From Achromobacter sp. Root83 (GTDB lineage: Bacteria; Pseudomonadota; Gammaproteobacteria; Burkholderiales; Burkholderiaceae_B), in contig NZ_LMIU01000006.1 of NCBI RefSeq assembly GCF_001428845.1, positions 153,643 to 217,642 of the forward strand: a stretch of 64,000 nucleotides of DNA. The letters run 5' to 3'. The translations under genes were made by a program, and so were the position numbers. Shown piece after piece: positions 19,077 through 26,468 of the stretch. Each line of letters begins with the position of its first letter. The first letter of the stretch is position 1. The notes beneath the pieces were generated by a model. The model was not told where the DNA came from. It was given only the letters and a program-made list of their open reading frames with translations, and ran no database searches.

Positions 19077-19096
19077 CCTCCGTAACGCTACGGAGG
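19077..19096. promoter_or_regulatory. Response-regulator palindrome before the HbpS-like gene
   Basis: CCTCCGTA-ACGC-TACGGAGG is a perfect 8-bp inverted repeat, 5 bp after the response-regulator stop and 88 bp before the HbpS-like ATG, a normal position for an activator site. No T run follows, which argues against it being only a terminator. Confidence 0.7.
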
Positions 19097-19184
19097 CGCG
19101 CGCGTAGTCGGGCGTATACCGCGCGGCCGGCCCTTCGGCCACACTGTCTATTCCTATCGCACCATCTCAACAAGGATGCTGAAC

Positions 19185-19673
19185 ATGAACAAGATCACGC
19201 TCGCCGCCCTGATGTCCACGCTGGCCTTCGCCAGCGCCGCCCACGCCGCCGTGCTGAGCGAAAGCAATCTGTCGATGGCCGACGCGCAAAAGCTCGCCAC
19301 CGCCACCGTCGCCGCCTGCCAGGCCAAGGGCTACAACGTCAGCGCATCGGTCGTGGACCGCGCCGGCCTGCTCAAGGCCTTCGCGCGGGCCGACAATGCC
19401 GGCCCGCACACCATCGAAGCCAGCCGCGCCAAGGCGTTCACCGCCGTGTCGGCCAAGACGCCCACGCTTGCCATGATGGAAAACTCGCAAAAGAATCCGG
19501 GCGCGGCCAACCTGACCGACATCCCCGGTTTCCTGCTGCTGGGCGGCGGGGTGCCCGTCAAGGCGGGCAACAGCGTGATCGGCGCCATCGGCGTGGCGGG
19601 CGCGCCCGGCGGCAACCTGGACGCCCAGTGCGCCGATGCCGTGCTGGAAGAGAACGCCGCGCTGTTCAAGTAA
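19185..19673 (+). CDS. Periplasmic HbpS/GlcG-like (DUF336) protein
   Basis: 162 residues. The ATG at 19185 has AAGGA 8 nt upstream. A signal peptide (MNKITLAALMSTLAFASAAHA) is followed by a single GlcG/HbpS domain: MADAQKLATATVAACQAKGY, VSASVVDRAGLLKAFARAD, RAKAFTAVSAKTPT, GGGVPVKAGNSVIGAIGVAG. Known members bind haem or small ligands; Streptomyces HbpS is an extracellular redox and haem sensor partner of the SenS-SenR two-component system. Here the gene follows a kinase/regulator pair and shares their palindrome. Partnership with the kinase is inferred. Confidence 0.87.
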   Translation: MNKITLAALMSTLAFASAAHAAVLSESNLSMADAQKLATATVAACQAKGYNVSASVVDRAGLLKAFARADNAGPHTIEASRAKAFTAVSAKTPTLAMMENSQKNPGAANLTDIPGFLLLGGGVPVKAGNSVIGAIGVAGAPGGNLDAQCADAVLEENAALFK

Positions 19674-19688
19674 ATCACGCGCGAGCGG

Positions 19689-19719
19689 CGGCCGGCGCGC
19701 GCATCGCGGGCGCCGGCCG
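19689..19719. terminator. Strong hairpin between convergent genes
   Basis: CGGCCGGCG (19689-19697) and CGCCGGCCG (19711-19719) form a perfect 9-bp stem with a 13-nt loop between the stops of the HbpS-like gene and the autotransporter. No T run is present, so termination is possible but not certain. Confidence 0.5.
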
Positions 19720-19723
19720 TGGC

Positions 19724-22700
19724 CTAGAACAGCACCTTGATGCCGGCATTGATGTTGTAGCTGCTGGTCTTGGTGCTGCCGATGCCCTGTTCCACGCCGC
19801 TCTGGATATTGACGTAGGTGTTCTTCGCGACAAACCTGTCGTACCCGAGTTTCAGGCCGACGCGCGGGCCCGCGAGTTTGTTGTCGTACGTCACGTCTCC
19901 CTGCGTGGCCGTCGGGTAGATGCTGGATGAATTGCCTGCGGTGGCCAGAAGGTTCACCGTCGCCCATGCCGTGCTGGCCTGCGCGGTGTCGGGCTCCCAG
20001 GTCTTGGAAAGCCGTACGCCCAGTCTGCCGGTCACGCTGTTCACCGCGGGCAGCTTCACCGAGCTCACCGCGTCGTGGCTATCGGAATACTTGATGCGCT
20101 GATAGATCAGTTGCGCCTGCGGCTCGATCCGCAGATGGCTTGCATCATCGCCCACGGCGAACGCCTTGCCGGCTTCCGCCGACGCCAATCCGCCCCAACC
20201 CGAGGTCTTCAACGACAGGTCGGCCGTGGCGGCGCTGGTCTTGGCGTCATAGCGGCTGGCCTGGGTTACCAGATCCAGATAGCCGCCCTTTCCGTCCAGC
20301 ACCGTGTAATAGCCGCCGACGCTATACGCCTGCTGCCGGGCGCGGCCCGCGAAGCGGGTGGTTTTCGCGCTTTCCGAATAGTGGTCCACATCGGAGGACA
20401 TCGTCGCGGCGGACGCGAACACCCCCGCGCTGCGGCGCGACAGTCCCTTGAAGTTCACGTATACATCCGATCCAAGCTGAATACCGCCGAGCTTGGTCTT
20501 CGTAGCGATGTCTTCTTCCAGCAGGCCCATATCGTGCCCGCGGTTGCGGCCAAGCTCCGTCAGCGTGCGCGCCCAGGCGTAGGGATAGACCTTGCGCTCC
20601 AGTGCTTCGGTGGCGCCCATCCGGTCGTTCAGCGAGCCGGCGCTCAATTCGCCGTAGCGCGAAGCCTGATTGCCCAACTGCGAATAGATGGACACTTCCG
20701 GGCGCGCCTCGCTGCGCAGATACCAGTTATTGGGGTTTTGCTGAACGCCTCCGACGACGCGGCCGCCATGCTGCAATGCGTAGAGAAACGGGCCTCGTCG
20801 ATTGCCGGACGACGACTGTTCCTGGACAAAGGCATTGTCGGTCAGGTCGCCCGCCTGGACCACCAGCAGGCCGTCGCCCTTCGAAGGATCTCCTCCCACG
20901 GACGTGTCCATGCGCAGCGCCAGTGTGGTCGTGCCCGTCGCGCCCTGCTTCAGCACCAGGTGATCGCTGACCCCGTCGTAGGTCGGAATGACGAACAAGG
21001 TCACCGCGCCGCCTTCGCCCACGAGACTATCGGCCGTGATGCTTCTGCCGATGGCCTCCCCACGGCCCACGTCGGGTTCCACGAAATTGATGCGGCCGGC
21101 AAGCGTCAGCGGACCGACGCTGCTGACGTTATTCCCAACCGAAGGATTCCTGGCATCCGTCATCACGCTCCAGGTGCTGGATGAGTCCACGCGCACGCTG
21201 CCTTCGCTGCTTATCCAGCCATGCAACTGCGCATTGCGCAGATCCAGGCTTTCATTGCGGCTGCGCACGATGACCGCCGCGCCCCCCGTGGACCTGGCGC
21301 CCAGCGAGGTGCCGTCGATGACGAGGGAACCGCCGTTCAGATAGGTCGTTCCCGTATAGCCCAGCGCTCCCGTCAGCGTGGTCCGGCCAGGCCCCTCCAG
21401 CCGAAGATCGCCCGTCCCGTTGATCGCGTTTGCTATCACGAGGTCGTCGGCGCGATTGAACGCCAGCACGCCGTTGTTGATGAAGGCCCCGGGCCCCATC
21501 GCGCCGTTGACGCCGCCATCGCCAAGCTGCAGCGTGCCTTCGTCCACCACCGTGACACCCTGGAAGCCGTTATCGCTCAAGATAGTCAGCAGCCCCGCAC
21601 CGGCCTTCCTGAACACACCACCCGCACCCTCCACGGCCCCGCGGATTGTCGATTGCGCGTCTGCGTCGACGCGTACCCCGCCCGTGCTGGCCACCACCAT
21701 GTTCCGAAGAATGGCCGCATTATCCAGGACGTGCAGTATCCCGCCGTCCAGCATCAACGCATCTTCCACGCGCCCCAGGCTCTGGTCGCTGCGTATCGCG
21801 AGCGCGCCACCCTTGATGGTCCACGGGGTGCTTACCTGCGTCGGCGTATTCACCAATTCCCAGGTGCCATCGGAGGTTTTTTCGAATGACGTGAAGCCCT
21901 GATAGAAATCCGTGGTTGCCACGCTGGTTCCGATGGCTCCCAACTTGGAAACGTCGAATGCGATTCTCGCGCCCGTGGCGGCATTGAGCGGGCCAGGCCC
22001 GTCCAGCGCCAGCTTGTTGTTGCTGGAACGGGTGGCATCCACCGCGCCCACGATTTCGCTGCCTGCCTGCAGGCGCAGGAGCGAGTGATGGGCGGTTTCC
22101 GCGTACATGATGGCCACGGCCTGCGCGGTGCCGACGCCGGGCGCGATTTTTCCCGCGTTGGTGATCTGGGTATAGGCGCCGAGGACGTGCACGCCATAGC
22201 CGCCGATGGAGGTGCCGCCCGCGCCCATGGCAGGACCTCCACGGGCTTCCCCGCCCTTGCCGCCCGATCCCCCCGGCGCGCCTCCACCGCCTCCGCCGCC
22301 GCCAGTGGCGTACACCTCCGTAGAGTCAGCGTCTGCGCCATTCAAATTGCCAGATGCGCCGACCCGCCCTGCCTGGGCCCCGGCACTGGTTCCTCCTCCT
22401 TGGCCGGCCCCGCCTCCGCAGCCATTATCGGCACCCGTTCCGGCAGTGCAACCAAAGGGATCATTGCTCCCACCAGCTCCCCCCGCCCCGCCCCCGTACG
22501 AATAGATGAAGGGAGTAGAGCTGCCGTTCTCACCGGCTTGTCCACCCATGCCTCCATCGCCTGCCGGCATTGGGGTTCGTGTGGGCGTAGTGGCAGTGCA
22601 TGAAATAGTAGTGATGCCACTGTAGCAGTGGTCGATATCGCCGCCTCCACCGCCCCCGCCCCCGGCGCCGCCGACTCCATCGCCGCCACGCCCCCCCGGT

Positions 22701-23170
22701 GCAGCGTCTAGGCTGAACGCGCTGCCCCCTCCTCCTCCACCGCCTCCGCCCGCGCCGCCTTGCAGAAGCCCCAGGTTCGTCAGCACCGCGCCGTCCGCCT
22801 GCAGGCTGACACCATGTCCACCTTGACCGCCGTTTCCTCCCAGCCCGCCGTATCCGTCGAACACATTGGTGCCACTGCCACGCAAGCCATTACCGCCGCC
22901 CCCACCACCACCGCCGCCACCGCCACCGCCCGCCCCGCCGCTCAGGCGTTCCGTATTCACAAACGGCGTGGTGTCCCACACGACAACGGCGACCTCGCCA
23001 TCGCCGCCGTCTCCACCGGCCATGCCGGGCGCGCCGCCCAGTCCGGCCGTGCCGCTGTTTCCGATAATGTCGCCCAGCGCCATGGCGGGCAGGAATATCA
23101 TCAGTCCGGCAAGAAAAAACACCGTCGCCGGTGTTTTCGATTTACCCCGAAAATCGCATTTGGATCGCAC
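19724..23170 (-). CDS. Autotransporter with a glycine-rich N-terminal passenger
   Basis: 1148 residues from GTG 23170 (AAGGTGG 4 nt upstream). The signal sequence is TPATVFFLAGLMIFLPAMALG. Residues 35-330 are extremely glycine-rich, with runs of 9 to 13 glycines, and carry four cysteines in two pairs, unusual for autotransporters. The middle is beta-helix with a PATR-like repeat (FRKAGAGLLTILSDNGFQGV). The last 290 residues form the outer-membrane beta-barrel and end NINAGIKVLF with the C-terminal phenylalanine needed for barrel assembly. It is probably surface-exposed, an adhesin or elastic coat. It is transcribed alone. Confidence 0.85.
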   Translation of the reverse strand: MRSKCDFRGKSKTPATVFFLAGLMIFLPAMALGDIIGNSGTAGLGGAPGMAGGDGGDGEVAVVVWDTTPFVNTERLSGGAGGGGGGGGGGGGGNGLRGSGTNVFDGYGGLGGNGGQGGHGVSLQADGAVLTNLGLLQGGAGGGGGGGGGSAFSLDAAPGGRGGDGVGGAGGGGGGGGDIDHCYSGITTISCTATTPTRTPMPAGDGGMGGQAGENGSSTPFIYSYGGGAGGAGGSNDPFGCTAGTGADNGCGGGAGQGGGTSAGAQAGRVGASGNLNGADADSTEVYATGGGGGGGGAPGGSGGKGGEARGGPAMGAGGTSIGGYGVHVLGAYTQITNAGKIAPGVGTAQAVAIMYAETAHHSLLRLQAGSEIVGAVDATRSSNNKLALDGPGPLNAATGARIAFDVSKLGAIGTSVATTDFYQGFTSFEKTSDGTWELVNTPTQVSTPWTIKGGALAIRSDQSLGRVEDALMLDGGILHVLDNAAILRNMVVASTGGVRVDADAQSTIRGAVEGAGGVFRKAGAGLLTILSDNGFQGVTVVDEGTLQLGDGGVNGAMGPGAFINNGVLAFNRADDLVIANAINGTGDLRLEGPGRTTLTGALGYTGTTYLNGGSLVIDGTSLGARSTGGAAVIVRSRNESLDLRNAQLHGWISSEGSVRVDSSSTWSVMTDARNPSVGNNVSSVGPLTLAGRINFVEPDVGRGEAIGRSITADSLVGEGGAVTLFVIPTYDGVSDHLVLKQGATGTTTLALRMDTSVGGDPSKGDGLLVVQAGDLTDNAFVQEQSSSGNRRGPFLYALQHGGRVVGGVQQNPNNWYLRSEARPEVSIYSQLGNQASRYGELSAGSLNDRMGATEALERKVYPYAWARTLTELGRNRGHDMGLLEEDIATKTKLGGIQLGSDVYVNFKGLSRRSAGVFASAATMSSDVDHYSESAKTTRFAGRARQQAYSVGGYYTVLDGKGGYLDLVTQASRYDAKTSAATADLSLKTSGWGGLASAEAGKAFAVGDDASHLRIEPQAQLIYQRIKYSDSHDAVSSVKLPAVNSVTGRLGVRLSKTWEPDTAQASTAWATVNLLATAGNSSSIYPTATQGDVTYDNKLAGPRVGLKLGYDRFVAKNTYVNIQSGVEQGIGSTKTSSYNINAGIKVLF
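22891..22940 (-). repeat. Poly-glycine trinucleotide tract inside the autotransporter
   Basis: A run of near-identical GGN codons (plus-strand CCN triplets) encodes 13 consecutive glycines; a second run is near 22730-22750. Such triplet tracts can change length in frame by slippage and so vary the protein without inactivating it. Variation itself cannot be seen in one sequence. Confidence 0.55.
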
Positions 23171-23676
23171 GTAGCCACCTTACATAAATTCAGCGATATA
23201 GACGCCCGCGGACCCACGCGGCGCGAATCAATGGAATCGCGCGCTGCTTTATTCAGTGGGATACCGAGGCCTATGGACGCTCTCGTTAGCGTGGTTATGC
23301 TAGGTGGCCGCGTCGCCGGCGTATTGAGCAATAACACTCAAAATCGCGCGATGGATAATGCCGCGCAAAATCTGAACGAATCCAATGCAGGCGCACGCGG
23401 GCGGCTACCGGCGGCGGCATTGCTGGGAAATTTTCGCGTTTTCTGAAGGGGATCATTTCCCCGCGGAGCCGCAGGGCAAGCGCTGGAGATCTTGAATCTC
23501 GGCGGCGGAGATTGCCACGGAAGCGAGCGGAGCGGAACGCGTGACGGAATACCTGGCGGACTGCTGAGCGACACGCTTGGCGGCATGCGCAGCGGCATGC
23601 TCAGCGGCATGTGCACCGCAGACACCGCCCGCACGCGCGCGGGCCAGCAATTCAAAAACGCCTACTGCTGCCCGCG
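23171..23676. other. Intergenic region upstream of the autotransporter
   Basis: About 500 bp with no supportable gene. Near 23578-23613 there are three imperfect 12-bp units with the core AGCGGCATG. Open frames crossing it on both strands (23338-23655 minus, 23492-23956 plus) have no ribosome site and only repeat-driven composition. The autotransporter promoter should be in its left part. Confidence 0.5.
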
Positions 23677-23706
23677 AAAAAAAACGGCGCGCCTGAGCGC
23701 GCCGTT
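23677..23706 (-). terminator. Intrinsic terminator after the FliA-promoted gene
   Basis: On the minus strand, AACGGCGCGC pairs perfectly with GCGCGCCGTT around a 4-nt loop, followed by a run of eight T residues. It lies directly after the stop at 23712. Confidence 0.9.
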
Positions 23707-23711
23707 CATGT

Positions 23712-25289
23712 TCAGACCTGGCGCTCCCGCGCCACCGAACGCGCAAGCAACAGATGCTTGCTTAGCAGCAGCGCATCCGCCTGCGCCGGATCGCGGCGCT
23801 GCAGCAGGTCTTCCTCGCGCGGCTCCAGGTCCGCGGCATGTACCAGCGACATCAGATTGCGCGTCTTCGTGTCCGACACCGGCGTGGTGTTGTCTTCGAT
23901 CAGTTCGCCCTTCACGTACGCCTGCATCCGCATGGACAGCTTGCGGGTGTTGGTGAGGGTTGCCGACGCCAGCGCGCCTTCTTCGTAGCGGAGGTCGGTC
24001 TGGCTGCTGGTCTGGTCGTTGATCTGGAAGTAGCGGTAGTTCTGCGTGTCCTTGTCCTTGGTCAGGTCAAGCTGCATCTTGGGCGTGAGCGCGGTGTGGT
24101 AGCTGGCGGACAGGCTCGCGCGCTGTTCCTGTTTGACAGCCAGGTCGAACAAGGGCCGGCCGCTCACGCTGCTGCTCTGCGAAACCTGATAGGTGAACTG
24201 GTCGATTTCGCTGGTCTTGTACGGATTGCTGATCTGCATGGTCTGCGAGACCGACGCCGAGAAATCGGCCATGCCCGACAGCAGGCTGCGATACGTGTAG
24301 CCGGCCGCCACGCGCCGGGGCACCTGGCTCGACGGCGCGGCGCCGGGGTCGTAGCTTTGGTGCAATTCGGTGAAGGCGTCCTTGAACAGCGCCATCAGGT
24401 CCTTGTCGCCGCGGCCGCGGCTTTGCGCGCTGTCGAACTGCTGCAGGTAAACGCTGACCGCCGCGGCCCGCTGCTGCGCGTTGCCGTACACCAGGGGCTT
24501 GCTGATGTCGATGTCGACTTTCACCACGCCGGCCGCGCTCTTGATCGACAGCGACCGTTGCTTGCTGTCGGCCACGAAATCGACCGTCTGCGAGATCACG
24601 CCATTGGCGCTGGTGGTGGTTTGCAGCGACACCGACGACAGCACGCCCGTGCTGAACTTGGCCAGGCCCGCGAACGCCATGCGCGGAGGCACGGCGCTCA
24701 GCCCGTCGACCGTGTCCTGGAATGCCTTGGACAGGCCGGCGATGGCGTTGCGTTCGGTTTCGGTCAGTTCGCCTTCGGTCACTTCGATCTGGACCGCCAG
24801 GCCCTCGGCGCGATTGTCCAGCGTGACGGCAACCTTCACGCCGCTGGCGGTGGTGATGCGCAGCGTGTAGGCGTCGTTGGCCTGCGCGGGCGAACTGGCC
24901 TGCGTGGTGCCCGTCAGCCCGTCGAGCTGCTCGGCGCTGCGGGCCAGCATCGCGGATTGAGAGAAATTGCCGCCATCCGTCTTGAACCGGGCGAGCAGCG
25001 CGGACGCAACGCCTTCGAGGCGGCCTGCCAGCGTACGGGCCGAGATCGTGCTTGCGATCACGGTGGACACCGGATCCAAGGCCTCACGTTCCCAGACCAG
25101 GCCCCCGGCGGCAAGCGACGAGGCCGGCTGCGCCGTGTAGGTCAATGGGGTGTCGGCGCCCTGCCTCAGCGTCACCGAGGTGGACGACGCAAGCGCCACG
25201 TCAGGGGCGGCAACCGCGCGGTTAACGCCGGATGCGGGTAGCGTCGGCGCTACCGTGCTGACGGCGCCGAACGGGGCAACGGATGTCAT
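23712..25289 (-). CDS. Protein of unknown function behind a FliA-like promoter
   Basis: 525 residues from the ATG at 25289, which has GGAGG 9 nt upstream; an ATG three codons earlier touches that GGAGG directly. I do not recognise a family. No signal peptide or TM segment is visible. The first 110 residues are Ala/Ser/Thr-rich. A middle region (LRITTASGVKVAVTLDN, then VEVTEGELTETERNAIAGLS-like) looks beta plus helix, and residues 260-360 include DLMALFKDAFTELHQSYDP. The gene is monocistronic, has a sigma-28-type promoter and a strong terminator. A flagellar or chemotaxis-linked role is inferred only from the promoter. Confidence 0.75.
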   Translation of the reverse strand: MTSVAPFGAVSTVAPTLPASGVNRAVAAPDVALASSTSVTLRQGADTPLTYTAQPASSLAAGGLVWEREALDPVSTVIASTISARTLAGRLEGVASALLARFKTDGGNFSQSAMLARSAEQLDGLTGTTQASSPAQANDAYTLRITTASGVKVAVTLDNRAEGLAVQIEVTEGELTETERNAIAGLSKAFQDTVDGLSAVPPRMAFAGLAKFSTGVLSSVSLQTTTSANGVISQTVDFVADSKQRSLSIKSAAGVVKVDIDISKPLVYGNAQQRAAAVSVYLQQFDSAQSRGRGDKDLMALFKDAFTELHQSYDPGAAPSSQVPRRVAAGYTYRSLLSGMADFSASVSQTMQISNPYKTSEIDQFTYQVSQSSSVSGRPLFDLAVKQEQRASLSASYHTALTPKMQLDLTKDKDTQNYRYFQINDQTSSQTDLRYEEGALASATLTNTRKLSMRMQAYVKGELIEDNTTPVSDTKTRNLMSLVHAADLEPREEDLLQRRDPAQADALLLSKHLLLARSVARERQV

Positions 25290-25356
25290 GTCGTTCATCC
25301 TCCGGGGGGCCGTGGGCAGGGATTGCCCGGCCAAGCCCCCTGTTCTTGTCGAATAT

Positions 25357-25383
25357 GTAACGGCAGGATGCGGCTGAACTTAA
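25357..25383 (-). promoter_or_regulatory. FliA (sigma-28) promoter candidate
   Basis: On the minus strand, TTAAGTTC, then exactly 11 nt, then GCCGTTAC. The enterobacterial FliA consensus is TAAAGTTT-N11-GCCGATAA, giving 6 of 8 matches in each box with perfect spacing. It would start transcription about 60 nt before the ATG at 25289. Confidence 0.65.
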
Positions 25384-25559
25384 ATCGCGCCTGTGACAAG
25401 CGGCCAACGCCAGGGCGCGGATGGAGCGCATTGGACACATCCGCCATGGCGAACCGCCTATACCTTTGTATGACGCGCCAAGCCCAGCGTACGATGTCCC
25501 CGTGGCGCACAAAGCCCTAGTCTATTACTGCGGTCCCCCTAACCCCGGAGAAACTGACA

Positions 25560-26396
25560 ATGAGCACCATCACCACCCCCGACGGCGTTGACATCTACTA
25601 CAAGGACTGGGGCCCCAAGACGGCCCAGCCCATCGTTTTCCACCATGGCTGGCCGCTATCCAGCGACGACTGGGACGCTCAGATGCTGTTCTTCGTCGCC
25701 CAGGGCTTTCGCGTCATCGCCCACGACCGGCGCGGCCATGGCCGCTCGAGCCAGGTCAGCGACGGCCACGACATGGACCACTACGCGGCCGATGCCGCCG
25801 CCGTGGCCAATCACCTGGACCTGCGCAACGCCGTGCACATCGGCCACTCGACGGGCGGCGGCGAAGTCGCCCGCTACGTTGCCCAGCATGGCGAACCCCA
25901 AGGCCGCGTCGCCAAGGCGATCCTGGTCAGCGCCGTCCCGCCCCTCATGGTCAAGACCGACGCCAACCCCGGCGGCACGCCCATCGAGGTGTTCGACGGC
26001 TTCCGCAAGGCGCTCGCCGATAACCGCGCCCAGTTCTTCCTGGACGTGGCCGCGGGCCCGTTCTACGGCTTCAACCGGGACGGCGCCAAGGTCTCGCAAG
26101 GCGTGATCGACAACTGGTGGCGCCAGGGCATGATCGGCAGTGCCAAGGCCCATTACGAGGGCATCAAGGCCTTCTCCGAAACCGACCAGACCGACGACCT
26201 GAAAGCCATCACCGTGCCGACGCTGGTGATGCATGGCGACGACGACCAGATCGTGCCGATCGACGACGCCTCGCGCCTGTCCGTGAAGCTGCTGAAGAAC
26301 GGTACGCTGAAGGTGTACCCGGGCTTTCCCCACGGCATGCTCACGACCCACGCGGACGTGCTCAACGCGGATCTCCTCGCCTTCATCAAGGGCTGA
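25560..26396 (+). CDS. Alpha/beta hydrolase, non-haem chloroperoxidase-like
   Basis: 278 residues, cytoplasmic, with GGAGAA 7 nt before the ATG. Oxyanion segment [11 protein letters not shown], nucleophile elbow GHSTGGGE with the catalytic serine, acid in [12 protein letters not shown] and histidine in [11 protein letters not shown] complete the triad. Family members are cofactor-free haloperoxidases or esterases; perhydrolysis needs only acetate and peroxide and is often a side activity, so the natural substrate is unclear. Transcribed alone, followed by a strong terminator. Confidence 0.9.
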   Translation: MSTITTPDGVDIYYKDWGPKTAQPIVFHHGWPLSSDDWDAQMLFFVAQGFRVIAHDRRGHGRSSQVSDGHDMDHYAADAAAVANHLDLRNAVHIGHSTGGGEVARYVAQHGEPQGRVAKAILVSAVPPLMVKTDANPGGTPIEVFDGFRKALADNRAQFFLDVAAGPFYGFNRDGAKVSQGVIDNWWRQGMIGSAKAHYEGIKAFSETDQTDDLKAITVPTLVMHGDDDQIVPIDDASRLSVKLLKNGTLKVYPGFPHGMLTTHADVLNADLLAFIKG

Positions 26397-26413
26397 ACGC
26401 CCGGGAAAGCAGA

Positions 26414-26443
26414 AAGGAAGGCGATGTCCGCCTTCCTTTTTTC
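26414..26443 (+). terminator. Intrinsic terminator between convergent genes
   Basis: AAGGAAGGCG pairs perfectly with CGCCTTCCTT around a 5-nt loop, followed by TTTT. The AAA before the stem gives only weak activity in reverse. Confidence 0.92.
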
Positions 26444-26468
26444 TTGCCCTGCCCCAACGACGCTGGCG

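Noticed and set aside
19077..19096. Reading the palindrome after the response-regulator gene as a simple terminator
   Set aside because: No T run follows, and the same half-site recurs before the kinase gene, which fits an operator better; a dual role is not excluded.
23338..23956. Frames across the 12-bp repeats near 23600
   Set aside because: Composition is driven by the repeats and one frame runs antisense into a clear gene.
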